Source: Planctomycetota bacterium (lineage in GTDB: Bacteria; Planctomycetota; PLA2; JAEUHO01). Taken from it: 64,000 nucleotides of DNA. Numbering within the stretch: position 1 is the stretch's first letter; every line of letters starts with the position of its first letter. Shown one piece after another: positions 20,884-30,307 of this stretch. Under the pieces are notes generated by a model, which saw nothing but the letters and a program-made list of their open reading frames with translations, was not told where the DNA came from and searched no databases. The stretch covers positions 1 to 64,000 of the forward strand of contig JAJDEN010000057.1 in assembly GCA_029259775.1 (NCBI GenBank), read 5' to 3'. The translations under genes and the position numbers were made by a program.

Positions 20884-22014
20884 CTACTTCGCGGGTGCCC
20901 TGCTCTTCAGGGTTCTATCCCTCGGCAGGTGGACGGGCAGTCTCCAGACGTACACGACGCCGCCCTCGAGCATGACCACGTGCTGGTTCGACGCGGTGAA
21001 GGTCACGGCCGTCGGCGTCTTGCCGGGCGCCCGCTGAAGGACCGGAGCCTGGCCCTTCAGCGGTCGGAGGTGGACACGGCCCGCAGCCTCGACCAATGCC
21101 GCAAGCCGCCCGTCCGGTGATGCGGCGGCCAGGACCGTGCCCGTCTTGCCCGCCGCGAACGTGTGCTTTGGCCTGGGCACGCGCTGGGAGAGAGGCAGCG
21201 GCGTGGGCTTCACGCTCCCGCCCCCACCAAGCGAGTTGGTCCCCCACCCAGCACCCCAGTCCTTGCCCTTGGCGGGGAGCGGTGTCGTGGACCATACGGA
21301 CGTTGCTGCCGTGAAGATGCGCGACGTGAGCAGCCACGCGTCGTCCTTGGTGAAGGCCGCGTACCAGTCGTCCTTGCCCCGACCGGAGAACTCGTAGCGC
21401 GTGGTGCCCGTAGCCGTCTCGACGAGATGGCAATCGAGGTTTCATCCGTCCTCGACACCGAGCACAGCCAGGCCTCCCCGGGGTGAGACCACGGCGCGTA
21501 CGACCTCCCGGCGGACCTTGGCGCGCCGCTCGGACACCTGATGTCCATCGCGGGTTCGGAGCCGGCGAATCACGCCCTTCGTCGAGACGAGCACCATGTG
21601 CACGCCGAACTGATCGAAGCCGTGAGCGAGCGGGCGGGGACGACGCCACACCTCGGCACTACTCGCGCGGAGGAAGAGGATGAGCTCCTTGGCCGTGGCT
21701 ACGGCCAGGAACGTACCCGTCCTGCTTGTGGTCGCCTGGACGATCGGCTCCTTCGCCGCATGCAGGAGCCAGCGCGATCCGGTACCGATCCGCCAGCCCA
21801 TCACGTCGCCTGTGCTGGTGCCGAGCAGGAGGTCGTCGCCGCTCCGGTCGCGGGCGATCGACGTCACGGTGCGCTTCACTGCCAGCGGACGTGCGGCGAT
21901 GCCTACCGGCTTGGCGGTGGGCTCCGTGGGCGCAGGCTTCGTGAGGGCAGGCTCGTCGGCCGCGGCAGGCAAGGCGCACATCAAGACGATGGCGGTGATC
22001 AGTCCGACGCGCAT
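20884..22014 (-). CDS. Secreted beta-propeller-like protein with one in-frame TGA (candidate selenoprotein or nonsense-mutated gene)
   Basis: The ATG at 22014 follows GGAGG and opens a signal peptide ending AAADEP. Codon 191 (21444-21442) is TGA. Without any frame change, 185 further sense codons continue to a TAG at 20884, in propeller-like sequence on both sides (LGVEDG before; LDCHLVETATGTTRYEF and TPTAVTFTASNQHVVMLEGG after). The only cysteine of the exported part is four residues after the TGA. A hairpin lies 10-29 nt after the TGA (21413-21431). If read as selenocysteine, the product is 376 residues with U-x3-C; if not, the gene is truncated by nonsense mutation. It is last in a - strand row after two giant secreted proteins. 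Confidence 0.65.
21413..21431 (-). promoter_or_regulatory. Hairpin just after in-frame TGA, SECIS-like candidate
   Basis: In the mRNA, GCC-A-UCUC pairs with GAGA-C-GGC (one A/C mismatch) around a 3-nt GUC loop. The loop begins 18 nt after the TGA at 21444-21442. In bacteria the SECIS element sits immediately downstream of the recoded UGA, with a G near the start of its apical loop. The stem is modest and random hairpins are common at this GC content, so the call rests on position and on the matching hairpin at 54647. Confidence 0.4.
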
Positions 22015-22103
22015 GGGGGTGCCTCCGGGCGCCAGTCTAGGTGAGTTGAGGGGCGAGCAAGGGGACGTGCGTCCCGCGTTGGCGAACACGTGTACGCCCA
22101 AGA

Positions 22104-24689
22104 TCAACGCGAGCCGGCGGGCGCTTCCTCAGGAGGCTTGGGACGATCGAGGGCGAAGTCGACGCCCTTCGCACCCGCGGCGACGTCCTTCTTGCGGACC
22201 TTCTCGTGACGCCAGTCCTGCGCCGCACCAACGTAGCCCTCGGCGAACCACACAACGATGTCGTGCACGCCCGGCGGCACCTTGCCCAGCACGTAGTAGC
22301 CGCGTGCGTCCGTCTCGGTCGAGACGACCGCCTGCACGCGGCCCTCGTCGGCCGCCTGTCCCTCACCCGGCGACCGCTCGCGCGCATAGACGAAGGCGCG
22401 CGCGAGGCCACGTCCGGTGTCGCTGCCCGTCACACGCCCGCTGACGGTGAGCGTGGCCTCGAGCTCGATCGTGAGCGCGGGCTGCAGGCCCTCTTCGCCG
22501 ATCATGAGATCGCGCCGGTACCAGGCCGAGAAGCCCTGCTTCTCGACCTTGAGGAGGAGCTTGCCCGGGGGCAGGGCGGTGAGCGCGAAGCCGCCGTCGT
22601 CGTCCGTGCGGACGACACGCGAGCCCAAGTGCTCGTCGGCCTCGAAGCTGCTGCGGAGGTCGCGTTCGCGCACACCATCGACGTTGCCCCAGCGCAAGCG
22701 TGCGCCCGCGACACCGACGCCGCGCACGTCCACGACCCGCCCCGGCAGCTTCACACCGGCGCGCAAGGTGACGTTCGCACGCCGTGCCTGGCCAGGCGTG
22801 AGCTTGAGCCGCTCGCCCGCCGACTTCACGTAGCCGTCGTGCTCGGCGTACACGAAGACATCGGCGGTGGGCGGTACGCCCGGAATGCTGAAGCCCCCGC
22901 CACCACCGCTCACCGTGACGAGATCGCGGAGGCTGTCCTGGCTCAGGGTGCCGTCGGCCGCCTCGATCCAGACGCGCGCGCCTCGCACGGGCTGGCCATC
23001 AGGAGACAGCACAGACCCTTCGACCGTCGCACCGCGAGCCAGCGTGACGTCCTTGACGACCTGCGCGAGGTCCTTGCGCATGTGGACGTGCGTCATCTCC
23101 TTCGCGGTGGGCGGCGCGTAGCCGGCCGCCGTGACGCGGATGTCGTAGTCGCCGGGCTGCACGCCGACGAGGTGGTAGCGGCCGTCCGCGTCACCGAGCG
23201 CCGTGATCTCACCCGTCAAGCGCTGACGCCGGCGGCTCCGGTCGACGAGGGCAACGCTCGCGTAGGGCACCGGGCGCCCGGCGCCCGAGGTCACGCGGCC
23301 GGTGACCGCGCCACCGGCGTCCAGCGTCCAGTCGACCCACGTCGTGTCGTTCGCCACGACCCGGAGGCCCTTCACGGCCGCGAGATTGAACTGATCGCCC
23401 GGCTGGTAGCCCGCCGCCTTCGCGCTGAAGAGCATGATCGGCCCCGGATTGACGTGCGGCAGGACGAACCCTCCGGCGGCGTCGGTCGTCGTCGAGACGG
23501 GCGACGCGCCGTGGAGCGGTCCTGCGAGCACCGTCACCTGGCAGTCGGCGATCCCCACCCCGGTCTCGGCATCGGTGACCCGGCCCTCGACGCGCCCCGT
23601 GCTCGGCAGCTTCCAATCACGGCGCTTCATGCCGGAGATCTCGCGCACGTACGAGCCCGTCGGCGCGTAGCCCTCGGCCCACGCCTCCATGCCGTAGGTC
23701 ATGCCGGAGACCAGCCGATCGAGCCGGTAGCTGCCGTCCCCATCGGTGACGACCTCGATACGGTCGAAGCGCTCGAGGTTGCGGCCGGGGAGGGAGACGG
23801 CAATGACGCGCGCGCCGGCCAAGCCGCGCCCGGCCTCGTCGGTGACCTTGCCGAAGAAGCCGGCACCTGGATCGAGGACGACGCGGACCGCGCTGCTGTT
23901 CTCGTCCAGCGTGACGAGGACGTCGGACTTGAACGTCGTGGCGTACCCGGGCGCGGACACGCGCAGGACGTAGCGGCCGGGTCCGATGTCCTGCAGCACG
24001 AACCGCCCCTCGGCGTTCACGCCAGCTTCGGCGAGTACGGGGATGGTCGCGTTGAGCTCGAACAGGGCGCGACGCATGTCGATGGAGCCGCGCCGGCCGC
24101 TGTCGAGCACGACCTGCACCCTCGCCCCGGCAATCGAACGCCCCTTCGCGTCGACGACTTCGCCGGTGAGCGATGTCGGAGCGCCCAGCACGAGTACGCC
24201 GACATCCGTCGCCGTGTCCGCGCGAATGGTCAAGCCGCGCAACGCGATGCGCCGGTACGGAGCGTGGTCGAGCAGGAGTACGTAGCCGAGCCCAGCCGGG
24301 ACGTGTGTGAACGTGAAGGTGCCGTCGGCTTGTGTGACCAGGTCGGGCAGGTGCTGCTTCTTGCCCTTGGTGCGGCCCACGACATGGACATGCACATCCG
24401 GCAGCGGCTTCAGCCCGACGCCGGGTACGTGCACGAGCACCTTGCCCTTGAGCACGCCGACGCCTACGAAGCGGCGCTCCATCCCGGGCATGCCGCGCAG
24501 TCCCGGATCCTGCTGCATCTGGGCAAAGAGCTGGTCTTCGAGCTCCGCCAAGGGATCGCGGCCCATGCCGGCGTCGCCATCGGCAGCGGGGTCGCCGAAG
24601 TCGAGCAGACCGGCCCCCGAGAGCGCGAGCCAGATGACGGCAAGCAACCCCAGGACGATCAGCGGACGTGTAGCGGCCCTCCCCGGCAT
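22104..24689 (-). CDS. Large exported protein of carboxypeptidase-regulatory-like repeats
   Basis: The gene encodes 861 residues, with one N-terminal hydrophobic segment (residues 8-28) serving as signal or anchor. The rest is a chain of about eight beta-sandwich repeats of 80-100 residues with the recurring pattern G.V.D..G..v.gA.V....G....t..dG.f.l..l..G.Y.l. This is the carboxypeptidase-regulatory-like domain (an Ig-like, prealbumin-type fold) often found on bacterial surfaces. No enzyme domain is seen. It follows a paralogous gene on the same strand by 45 nt, so the two are probably co-transcribed. Likely role: structural or adhesive envelope protein. Confidence 0.78.
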   Translation of the reverse strand: MPGRAATRPLIVLGLLAVIWLALSGAGLLDFGDPAADGDAGMGRDPLAELEDQLFAQMQQDPGLRGMPGMERRFVGVGVLKGKVLVHVPGVGLKPLPDVHVHVVGRTKGKKQHLPDLVTQADGTFTFTHVPAGLGYVLLLDHAPYRRIALRGLTIRADTATDVGVLVLGAPTSLTGEVVDAKGRSIAGARVQVVLDSGRRGSIDMRRALFELNATIPVLAEAGVNAEGRFVLQDIGPGRYVLRVSAPGYATTFKSDVLVTLDENSSAVRVVLDPGAGFFGKVTDEAGRGLAGARVIAVSLPGRNLERFDRIEVVTDGDGSYRLDRLVSGMTYGMEAWAEGYAPTGSYVREISGMKRRDWKLPSTGRVEGRVTDAETGVGIADCQVTVLAGPLHGASPVSTTTDAAGGFVLPHVNPGPIMLFSAKAAGYQPGDQFNLAAVKGLRVVANDTTWVDWTLDAGGAVTGRVTSGAGRPVPYASVALVDRSRRRQRLTGEITALGDADGRYHLVGVQPGDYDIRVTAAGYAPPTAKEMTHVHMRKDLAQVVKDVTLARGATVEGSVLSPDGQPVRGARVWIEAADGTLSQDSLRDLVTVSGGGGGFSIPGVPPTADVFVYAEHDGYVKSAGERLKLTPGQARRANVTLRAGVKLPGRVVDVRGVGVAGARLRWGNVDGVRERDLRSSFEADEHLGSRVVRTDDDGGFALTALPPGKLLLKVEKQGFSAWYRRDLMIGEEGLQPALTIELEATLTVSGRVTGSDTGRGLARAFVYARERSPGEGQAADEGRVQAVVSTETDARGYYVLGKVPPGVHDIVVWFAEGYVGAAQDWRHEKVRKKDVAAGAKGVDFALDRPKPPEEAPAGSR

Positions 24690-24734
24690 CCGGGCAGGAT
24701 ACGGGAAGCTGCGGCGGTTGCCCGCGCCCGTCTG

Positions 24735-27434
24735 CTACTTGGGACGGCCCATCGGGTTCGCGCCGGGCTCGGCCTTCTCGAGCTTGAACTCGGCCACCCC
24801 GCCGGGCACCTGGAGGTTGCGCAGCATCGACGACTCGCTGCGATCGCGCATCCAGCCCTTGTGGCCGGGGGCGAACCAGACGACGCAGTTGTAGGTCCCG
24901 CGCCTGACGTTCTCGATCTTGAACTTGCCGCTGGCGTCGGTCCGGGCCCACATGGCCGGCTCGATGTCCTCGTTGACCTCGCCGCCCGCGTCCTCTTCCT
25001 CGTCATCACCGCCCGGGTTCGGATCGGTGGTGAGGGAGACCGTGACCCCGGACAGGAGCTTGCCGGCGGTGTCGCGCACGACGCCCTCGAGCGTCTCGCC
25101 CTTGGAAAGCGCGATGATGTAGCTCTCGATCGTCTCCGCGGGCTTCACCGTGGCGTTGCGCTTGTAGAACGTCATGTAGCCGTCCTTGGTGGCACGCACC
25201 AGGGCTCGACCCGGCTTGAGGTTGGGGGCGAAGAAGCTGCCGTCCTCGTCGGTGACGTAGGCCTTGGAGCCGAGCGCGCGACGCGCCTCCCACGAGCTGA
25301 TGCGGGCCTTGCCCTTCATCTCCTCGGGCAGCCGGCCGACCTGGACACGGACGCCGGCCATGCGACCACCGTTCTCGTCCACGACGTAGCCGCGGATGGC
25401 TCCGCCGGGCAGCATCTTGATCTCGACCTTCTCGGTGTCGCCCGCGGCGAGCTTGAACGGCTTGGTCTCGCCGCTGACGTACTCATCGCTCTCGCCGTAG
25501 ACGACCCACATGGTCTCCGTACCGATGCCCTCGAGACGGAACTTGCCGTCCTTGTCGGAGAGATCCGCGCGGCTGCCACCGCCCATCATCATGCGACGGG
25601 CCATGTTCATGCCCCGCGCCATGCGATTTCCGCCGCCCTCGGCGGCAGGCCCCTCGCGAATGCGGATCTTCACGCCGGCGATCGGTTCGCCGGCCATGTC
25701 GACGACGACGCCCTCGACGATGCCGGCCGAGATGAGCTCGAGGTCGCGCTCCAGCGTGCCGCCGGCCGCGGGGACCTCGATCTCGACACCCTGCTCACCG
25801 CCGCTCGGGCTGAAGCCCTCGGCCACGGCGAGGAGGCGGTACTTGCCGGGCAGCACGCCGACCAGCTCGTAGCTGCCGTCGGAGCCGCTGATGGCGGTCG
25901 GTGTGCCGACCCACATGGAGGCCATCGCCATCCAGCCTGTCTGCATCAGCGTGATCTCGGCGCCTTGGATGGGGCCGTCGCCTTCGCGAGCCGAGACGCG
26001 GCCACGGATCGTGCCGCCGCGCTTGAGGGCGACCTTCACCTCGGTCGTCTCATCAGCAACGACGGCCTCCCACTGGTTGCCGGGGGGCGGCCACATCGAG
26101 AAGGTCGCCGTCACGTAGCCGGGCGCCTGGACGACGGCCGACGACACGGGACCGGGGTTGATGGACTCGAACGTGAAGCGCCCCTTGTCGTTGGTGCGGC
26201 ACAGATCGGCTGACGCCTTGGCGTTGGCGTCGCTGTTGCGGCGCCCCCACTGCATCTGTCCGACATAGACCGCGATGCGGGCGCCCTGAACGGCCTTGCC
26301 CGTGGCTTCGTCGGTCACAAGCCCCGTCAGCGTCCCGCCCTTGGGCAAGACGAAGTCCTTCTCCTGGTCCTGCTCCGTGATCCGCACGCCGCTGACCTCG
26401 TAGACCGGCGCGTAGCCCTCGGCGACGACGCCGAAGCGATAGCTCTGTTCGGCCGTGAGCGTGTCGATCGTGTAGCGGCCCTTCTGATCGGTGACCGTGA
26501 CCTCACGCTGAAGCGGGTTGCTGGTCATACGGCGCACATCGCGGATGGCGATGACCTGCGCGTTCACGACCGGCTTGCCCTCGGGATCCGTGACGGTTCC
26601 CGTCATGACGCCGCCCTTGCCGAGGACGATGGTCAGCACGCCCGCGCCGCGTTCCTTGGCGACAATCACGTCCGCCTCGTGCTTGCTGGCGAACCCGTCC
26701 AGACGGGCGACGAGCGAGTACGAGCCGTCGTCGATGGCGGCGAAGGCGAAGTAGCCTTCGTCATCGCTCTTGACGGCCGAGAGCGGCGTCGGCATCGCGG
26801 ACGCCTGCTCCGCCATGTAGACGAGCATGCCCTTGGTCGCGAGCTGACGCTCGATCGTGTGCACCGAGACGGACGTACCCGGCAGCGGGCGTCCGCTGGA
26901 ATCGACGACGCGTCCGCGCAGCACGATGTCCTTGCCGAGGACGATGTCACCCAAGTCGTTCGTCGCCTGCGGGAACACGCTGATCCCTTGGATCGTGAGC
27001 TCCGAGAATCCCTCGCCCTTGATGTGGATCTGGTAGCCCTTGCCGGGACGTACCTGCGGGAACCAGATGTTGCCCAGCGCGTCCGTCGGCAGGGCCGTGA
27101 CCTCGACGCCACGGCGGCTGATCAACTCCACGGCCTGGCCAGCCATCGGCTTGCGCGTGCCGACCCACAACAGGCGCGCCTTGATGACGCCCATGTCGCC
27201 CTCGCCATAGCGGCCCGCCAGCGTGACGGCCTTGGGCTCCGTCGCGGCGTTCTCCGGGCTCTCCACGCCTTCGGCGCCGAGGAGATCGGGCGTGCCTTCG
27301 CCGGTGCCGTCGCCTACGTCGCCGCCGCCCAGCAGGCCGAGGGGGTCTGCCAGGAGGAAGCCGATCGCGAGGACCGCGACGATCCCGAGGATAAGGGGCA
27401 GCGCGCGGCCGCGCTCGTGGGTCGTGAACTGCAT
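24735..27434 (-). CDS. Large exported protein of carboxypeptidase-regulatory-like repeats (paralogue of next gene)
   Basis: The gene encodes 899 residues from the ATG at 27434, chosen because GGGAG precedes it and a membrane segment (LPLILGIVAVLAIGFLLA) follows at residues 11-30. Longer readings run into the AT-rich promoter-like gap. Eight or nine carboxypeptidase-regulatory-like repeats follow (for example GRVVDSSGRPLPGTSVSV, GTVTDPEGKPVVNAQVIAI, GYVVDENGGRMAGVRVQV). A Met/Arg-rich insertion (RMARGMNMARRMMMGG) interrupts one repeat near residue 640. The C-terminal repeat ends with CVVWFAPGHKGW, matching IVVWFAEGY in the downstream paralogue. Probably anchored in the inner membrane with an extended periplasmic or surface rod. 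Function not known. Confidence 0.78.
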   Translation of the reverse strand: MQFTTHERGRALPLILGIVAVLAIGFLLADPLGLLGGGDVGDGTGEGTPDLLGAEGVESPENAATEPKAVTLAGRYGEGDMGVIKARLLWVGTRKPMAGQAVELISRRGVEVTALPTDALGNIWFPQVRPGKGYQIHIKGEGFSELTIQGISVFPQATNDLGDIVLGKDIVLRGRVVDSSGRPLPGTSVSVHTIERQLATKGMLVYMAEQASAMPTPLSAVKSDDEGYFAFAAIDDGSYSLVARLDGFASKHEADVIVAKERGAGVLTIVLGKGGVMTGTVTDPEGKPVVNAQVIAIRDVRRMTSNPLQREVTVTDQKGRYTIDTLTAEQSYRFGVVAEGYAPVYEVSGVRITEQDQEKDFVLPKGGTLTGLVTDEATGKAVQGARIAVYVGQMQWGRRNSDANAKASADLCRTNDKGRFTFESINPGPVSSAVVQAPGYVTATFSMWPPPGNQWEAVVADETTEVKVALKRGGTIRGRVSAREGDGPIQGAEITLMQTGWMAMASMWVGTPTAISGSDGSYELVGVLPGKYRLLAVAEGFSPSGGEQGVEIEVPAAGGTLERDLELISAGIVEGVVVDMAGEPIAGVKIRIREGPAAEGGGNRMARGMNMARRMMMGGGSRADLSDKDGKFRLEGIGTETMWVVYGESDEYVSGETKPFKLAAGDTEKVEIKMLPGGAIRGYVVDENGGRMAGVRVQVGRLPEEMKGKARISSWEARRALGSKAYVTDEDGSFFAPNLKPGRALVRATKDGYMTFYKRNATVKPAETIESYIIALSKGETLEGVVRDTAGKLLSGVTVSLTTDPNPGGDDEEEDAGGEVNEDIEPAMWARTDASGKFKIENVRRGTYNCVVWFAPGHKGWMRDRSESSMLRNLQVPGGVAEFKLEKAEPGANPMGRPK

Positions 27435-27491
27435 GCTGTACTCCCGCGTCCGATCTGGCCCGTTGTACCGGGAATCGGGGCGCCGAGCCCG

Positions 27492-27526
27492 CTCAAGACG
27501 TATAGATAAATATATGGACACTTGAG
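27492..27526 (-). promoter_or_regulatory. AT-rich promoter candidate flanked by inverted repeat
   Basis: CTCAAG (27492-27497) and CTTGAG (27521-27526) flank a strongly AT-rich 23-nt core containing TATAGATAAATATAT, which stands out in this GC-rich sequence. It lies 58 nt upstream of the start at 27434. The core supplies several possible -10 boxes for that gene, and the repeat could be an operator. The permease gene ends 20 nt away, so it could also serve as a transcript end. Confidence 0.45.
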
Positions 27527-27545
27527 GGGACAAAGCCCTCTCGCG

Positions 27546-28526
27546 TCAGGAACCGACCCGCCGGAGGACCAGCCAGGCGAGCACGGGCGCGCCGAGCGCC
27601 GCCGTCACCACGGCCAAGGGGAAGCCCTGGGGCGGATACAGCGTGCGCGACAAGGCGTCCGCCATGACGAGCAGACCCGCACCGATCAGGGCCGAGGCGG
27701 GGATCAGGCCGCGGTGGCCCGGCCCGAAGAGCCGGCGGCCGATATGGGGCACGACGAGACCCACGAAGCCGACGAGCCCGCACTGCGCCACGGCTCCCGC
27801 CGCGAGGAAGCACCCCACGCCCCCCAGGACCCAGAAAGCGCGGCGCACCTCGACGCCCGTGTACCAGGCGGCTTCTTCGCCCAAGGTGAGCACGTCGAGA
27901 TCGGGCCCTCGCACCCAAGCGATCGCGCCGCCGACGGCGAGCACGACGCCCAGGACGGCCACCTGGGAGTACTCCGCGAGGCTGAGGTCCCCCAGCAGCC
28001 AGCGCATGACGAGGTGCCAATCCTCGAGCGTGTGCAGCGCGCCCGTGGCGATCGCATGCACGAAGGCCCCGACCGCGATGCCCGCCAACAGGACGGTCAC
28101 CGCCGGACGGCGTCCCCCCCGACGGGCGAAGGAGAACACGACCACCGCGACCGCGACCGCACCGACGAACGCAGCCACGCCACGGATCAGGTACTGCGGC
28201 GCGTCCACGTCGCCGAGCAGCAGGGCGGCGGCCGTGATGCCGGCCAGCGCGCCAGGGCCCACGCCAAGCAGGTAGGGCTCGGCGAGTTCGTTGCGCAGCA
28301 AGGCTTGGAACAGCACGCCCGACACGCTGAGGGAGGCGCCGACAAGCAATCCGAGCAGGACCTGGGGCAGGCGCGAGGTGAAGACGACATCGTCGACAAG
28401 GGTGCTGGTCTCGCCGCCCGTGAGCGCGGCGAACACCTCCGCCGGTCCGACGCCCGGCGCGGTGCCCAGGCACAGCGCCACGAAGGACGCGGCAAGAAGG
28501 CCGACGAGCGCAACCACCCAGCGCAT
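27546..28526 (-). CDS. ABC transporter permease, FecCD/BtuC family
   Basis: The gene encodes 326 residues with about nine to ten membrane helices. Family signatures include SRLPQVLLGLLVGASLSVSGVLFQALLRNELAEPYLLGVGPGA split across helices 2-3, and GLVGFVGLVVPHIGRRLFG near residue 240, which contacts the ATPase. It should form the channel for uptake of a chelate such as cobalamin, haem or an iron siderophore. The start ATG overlaps the stop of the binding-protein gene by one base (TGATG), so translation is coupled. Order in the operon is ATPase, binding protein, permease. No riboswitch was seen upstream, so the substrate stays open. Confidence 0.92.
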   Translation of the reverse strand: MRWVVALVGLLAASFVALCLGTAPGVGPAEVFAALTGGETSTLVDDVVFTSRLPQVLLGLLVGASLSVSGVLFQALLRNELAEPYLLGVGPGALAGITAAALLLGDVDAPQYLIRGVAAFVGAVAVAVVVFSFARRGGRRPAVTVLLAGIAVGAFVHAIATGALHTLEDWHLVMRWLLGDLSLAEYSQVAVLGVVLAVGGAIAWVRGPDLDVLTLGEEAAWYTGVEVRRAFWVLGGVGCFLAAGAVAQCGLVGFVGLVVPHIGRRLFGPGHRGLIPASALIGAGLLVMADALSRTLYPPQGFPLAVVTAALGAPVLAWLVLRRVGS

Positions 28527-29506
28527 CAGCGGGCGGCCCGGAGATCGCGGGCGAGACGCGCGAGCCCCTCGAGGATGCGCGGCCCAGCGCGCATGAGGTC
28601 ATCGGACTCGCCGTCGAGCACATGCCCGCCGCCGACTGCGGGCACGTTGCGCCAGCGCTTGCGCAAGCGATCCGGGATCCGGCCGTTGAGGGAGACGATG
28701 GCATCCGGCCGACGCGCCAGGACGAGCTCTTCGCTGAAGGTGCCCGACGCGTCGCTCTTGAGGTCGCAGGCCACGTTCACGCAGCCGCAGACACGCAGCA
28801 GGTCATCGATGAGCGAGCCGTTGCCGAGGACGTAGAGCGGATCCCACTGCCCGACAACGAGCACGCGCGTGGGCGGATCCGGCAGGTCGACGGAGAGCCG
28901 CGTCACCAAGCCGGCGGCCCCGAGGCGGAACTCGGCGGCACGCTTCCTCGCGGTCCCGGTGTTCAACATCTCCGCGAGCAAGGTCATCGACGAGGCCAGA
29001 TGCGGCAGCGAGCGGCTCGTGTCGAGCAGCAGGATGCTGCGCACGCGCGTGCGCATCACGCTCAGGTCCCGGCGATGGAGCCGGCGGTCGGCGACCAGGA
29101 CGTCCGCGCGCTGCGCCAGCACGCCCTCGGCATCGAAGGGCTGGACCGTCACCTTGTGCTTGTCCTTCACGGACGCGGGGTAGTCGCAGTACTTCGAGAC
29201 GGCGACGATCTGCGCCTCGGCGCCCAGGTAGCAGAGCATCTCGGTGATGCCGGGCAGGGAACTCACGATGCGCTGGGGCGCCAGCGGCACGTCGAGCTCG
29301 AGCCCGTCGTCGTAGGTCACGCGCATCTTGTCGCCGTACCATCCGAGGGGCTTGTGCAGCGCGCCGTCCGGAGCCGGGGCGACCTTCGCCAGGCACACGG
29401 GGTCGAGCTTCCGGTCGAGCGCGTTGACCAGAAGCAGCACGCCGCCCGCGATCACGAGCAGCAACCCGCCCGTCGTGTACATCGTGATGCGTCCGACGCC
29501 GCTCAT
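28526..29506 (-). CDS. Membrane-tethered periplasmic binding protein of BtuF/FepB type
   Basis: The gene encodes 326 residues. An N-terminal hydrophobic helix (residues 12-30) without a lipobox suggests a tethered rather than free binding protein. The mature part follows the class III pattern: PQRIVSSLPGITEMLCYLGAEAQIVAVSKYCDYP, a middle helix, then RVLVVGQWDPLYVLGNGSLIDDLL and ARRPDAIVSLNG. This is the fold of cobalamin, haem and siderophore binding proteins. The start overlaps the ATPase stop by four bases (ATGA) and the stop overlaps the permease start by one. Ligand not determinable from sequence alone. Confidence 0.87.
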   Translation of the reverse strand: MSGVGRITMYTTGGLLLVIAGGVLLLVNALDRKLDPVCLAKVAPAPDGALHKPLGWYGDKMRVTYDDGLELDVPLAPQRIVSSLPGITEMLCYLGAEAQIVAVSKYCDYPASVKDKHKVTVQPFDAEGVLAQRADVLVADRRLHRRDLSVMRTRVRSILLLDTSRSLPHLASSMTLLAEMLNTGTARKRAAEFRLGAAGLVTRLSVDLPDPPTRVLVVGQWDPLYVLGNGSLIDDLLRVCGCVNVACDLKSDASGTFSEELVLARRPDAIVSLNGRIPDRLRKRWRNVPAVGGGHVLDGESDDLMRAGPRILEGLARLARDLRAAR

Positions 29507-30291
29507 GCGTCACCGCCGTCCAGCGGTACGACGACGGGACGCCCGTGGGTCGGATGCGGCATGACGTACACCGGCGTGCCGAAGGCCGCTTCGACACGCT
29601 CGGGGGTGAACACCTCGGCGGGCGGGCCGTCGGCGACCACGGCGGCGTCCACCATGAGCACGATGCGATCAGCGAAGTAGGCCGCCAGGTTGAGGTCGTG
29701 CAGCACCGCGAGCACGGCGCGACCGTCCGAGGCGGCCTCGTCCCGAAAGAGCCGCAGCATGCGCATGCGCTGGCCGAGATCGAGATGCGATGTGGGCTCG
29801 TCGAGCAGGCACACCGGGGCATCCTGCACGAGACAGCGCGCAATCGAGGCACGCTGACGCTCGCCGCTGCTCAACGCGGGCAGCGTACGGTCGGCGAGCG
29901 CCTGCAGCGCGGTACGTTCCAAGGCGCGCTCCACGCGCCCGTCCTCGTCCTCGTCGAGGCGGCCGAAGGCGGAACGCCACGCATGACGCCCAAGGGCGAC
30001 CGACTCGCGCACCGTGAAGGGGAAGACCGCCTCCTCCTCCGCGGGCACGGCAGCCAGCCGCCGCGCGGCCGCGCGGCGCGGTACGTCGGCCAGGTCATGG
30101 CCCTCCAGGAGGACGCGTCCGCTCGTCGGGGTCAGCAGCCCGCCGGCAACCCGCAGGAGCGTCGTCTTGCCGGCACCGTTGGGGCCGACGATGGCGACGG
30201 TCTCACCGGCCTCGAGACGCAGGGAGACATGCGTGAGGACCTCGCGGTCTCCGTAGGCGAAGCAGACGTCTTCAAGCTCGAGCCGTGCCAC
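29503..30291 (-). CDS. ABC transporter ATP-binding protein (FecE/BtuD type)
   Basis: The gene encodes 262 residues with a full nucleotide-binding domain: Walker A GPNGAGKT at 36-43, signature LSSGERQR, Walker B VCLLDEP followed by the D-loop SHLD, and a switch His in VLHDLNLAAYFADRI. It powers uptake through the FecCD-type permease two genes downstream. It is the first of the three transport genes and sits 16 nt after a DoxX-family gene. All catalytic residues appear intact. Confidence 0.93.
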   Translation of the reverse strand: MARLELEDVCFAYGDREVLTHVSLRLEAGETVAIVGPNGAGKTTLLRVAGGLLTPTSGRVLLEGHDLADVPRRAAARRLAAVPAEEEAVFPFTVRESVALGRHAWRSAFGRLDEDEDGRVERALERTALQALADRTLPALSSGERQRASIARCLVQDAPVCLLDEPTSHLDLGQRMRMLRLFRDEAASDGRAVLAVLHDLNLAAYFADRIVLMVDAAVVADGPPAEVFTPERVEAAFGTPVYVMPHPTHGRPVVVPLDGGDA

Positions 30292-30307
30292 GACGAGGCA
30301 GCGTACT

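Noticed and set aside
20884..22014. Frameshift as the cause of the split propeller gene
   Set aside because: Both halves are in the same frame; the only interruption is the TGA codon.
22206..26213. A very long open frame antisense to the two giant repeat-protein genes
   Set aside because: Long antisense frames are expected at this GC content; it has no signal, motif or domain, and it spans two genes with clear repeat structure on the other strand.
30292..30307. Cobalamin riboswitch upstream of the ABC transporter genes
   Set aside because: The gap before the ATPase is 16 nt and the gap before the DoxX gene is 49 nt, too short for the element.
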